Positions 63,761 to 64,000 of a stretch of 64,000 bases of DNA are shown piece by piece; the first letter of the stretch is position 1; the number at the start of each line of letters is the position of its first letter. Origin of the DNA: Oreocharis arfaki (Eukaryota > Chordata > Aves > Passeriformes > Paramythiidae); contig VZRR01007600.1 of the NCBI GenBank assembly GCA_013398015.1, positions 2,218,889-2,282,888 on the forward strand, in the 5' to 3' direction. The notes under the pieces were generated by a model. The model saw only the letters and a list, made by a program, of their open reading frames with translations, was not told the DNA's origin and searched no databases. A program made the position numbers and the translations under genes.

Positions 63761-64000
63761 TAGGCTGAATGCTATTCATCTAACCTTTATGCTGATGATC
63801 GCTTCTGAGGAAATACCTGTTCTAGTGCTTATGCAGTGCAGAAATTTACTGTTGAAATGTTAAGGAGTGATTTTAATCAGATTATAACCTCTCTGAAATT
63901 TAAAATTGGCATTAGTTGCACGGTCTCTTATTGCCCCCTCATTCTTTACTTTTAGGTTTTCTTTGCCTGAATGATACGGCTCTTTTTTTATATGTATGAA
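63761..64000. other. unique non-coding DNA
   Basis: Nothing was recognised between the CR1 end and the window edge. Confidence 0.5.

Noticed and set aside
1..64000. CRISPR arrays, prokaryotic operons, tRNA/rRNA/snRNA genes or a new multi-gene system
   Set aside because: No regularly spaced direct repeats, dense coding, Shine-Dalgarno patterns, T-loop-like B-box words or U6/5S-like segments were seen on either strand. The window behaves as avian gene-poor DNA.

Overview
The window looks like a non-coding stretch of an avian nuclear chromosome: AT-rich, poor in CpG, with no convincing exon, no RNA gene and no open reading frame that reads like a conserved protein outside a retrotransposon. The assignment to a bird (or at least an archosaur or turtle) rests on six fragments of CR1 LINEs. 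Two of them keep the familiar 3' end with the ATTCTATG-type terminal motif. A seventh copy belongs to another interspersed repeat that I recognise from bird genomes. There is no operon, Shine-Dalgarno pattern or dense coding that would suggest a prokaryote. The window could be intergenic or lie inside a very long intron, and the sequence alone does not decide this.

Layout. At the left end (about 215-775) is an antisense CR1 fragment that still shows a decayed piece of reverse transcriptase. From 0.8 to 13 kb there is unique AT-rich DNA with a few small tandem and inverted repeats. At 13.3-13.7 kb is a copy of an avian dispersed repeat of uncertain class. From 14 to 20.8 kb there is unique DNA with an ATT tract, a poly-A tract and a poly-T tract. 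At 20.8-21.4 kb is the best preserved CR1 3' end (+). At 23.1-23.3 kb is a short antisense CR1. From 23.3 to 30.5 kb there is unique DNA that includes a possible conserved element and a CpG-enriched patch. At 30.55-31.09 kb is an old, decayed sense CR1. From 33.4 to 35.1 kb there is a purine-skewed domain on the + strand, with a 250-bp hexanucleotide tract at its core; a second purine tract lies at 39.45-39.64 kb. At 48.6-48.8 kb is another antisense CR1 3' end. At 50.37-50.44 kb is an in-register degenerate pentamer array (GGTTA). From 50.4 to 63.5 kb there is unique DNA with an 18-bp palindrome made of tandem E-boxes near 61.7 kb. At 63.58-63.76 kb is a short sense CR1 with an internal gap.

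There is no set of genes acting together here, and I found no candidate for a new multi-gene system. What may deserve follow-up is structural or regulatory: the period-preserving purine tract and its long purine-skewed surroundings, the degenerate pentamer array, several exact inverted repeats, and a few balanced-composition blocks with clustered homeodomain-type, CCAAT or E-box motifs that could be conserved non-coding elements. All family assignments come from recognition by eye. None was tested by alignment.
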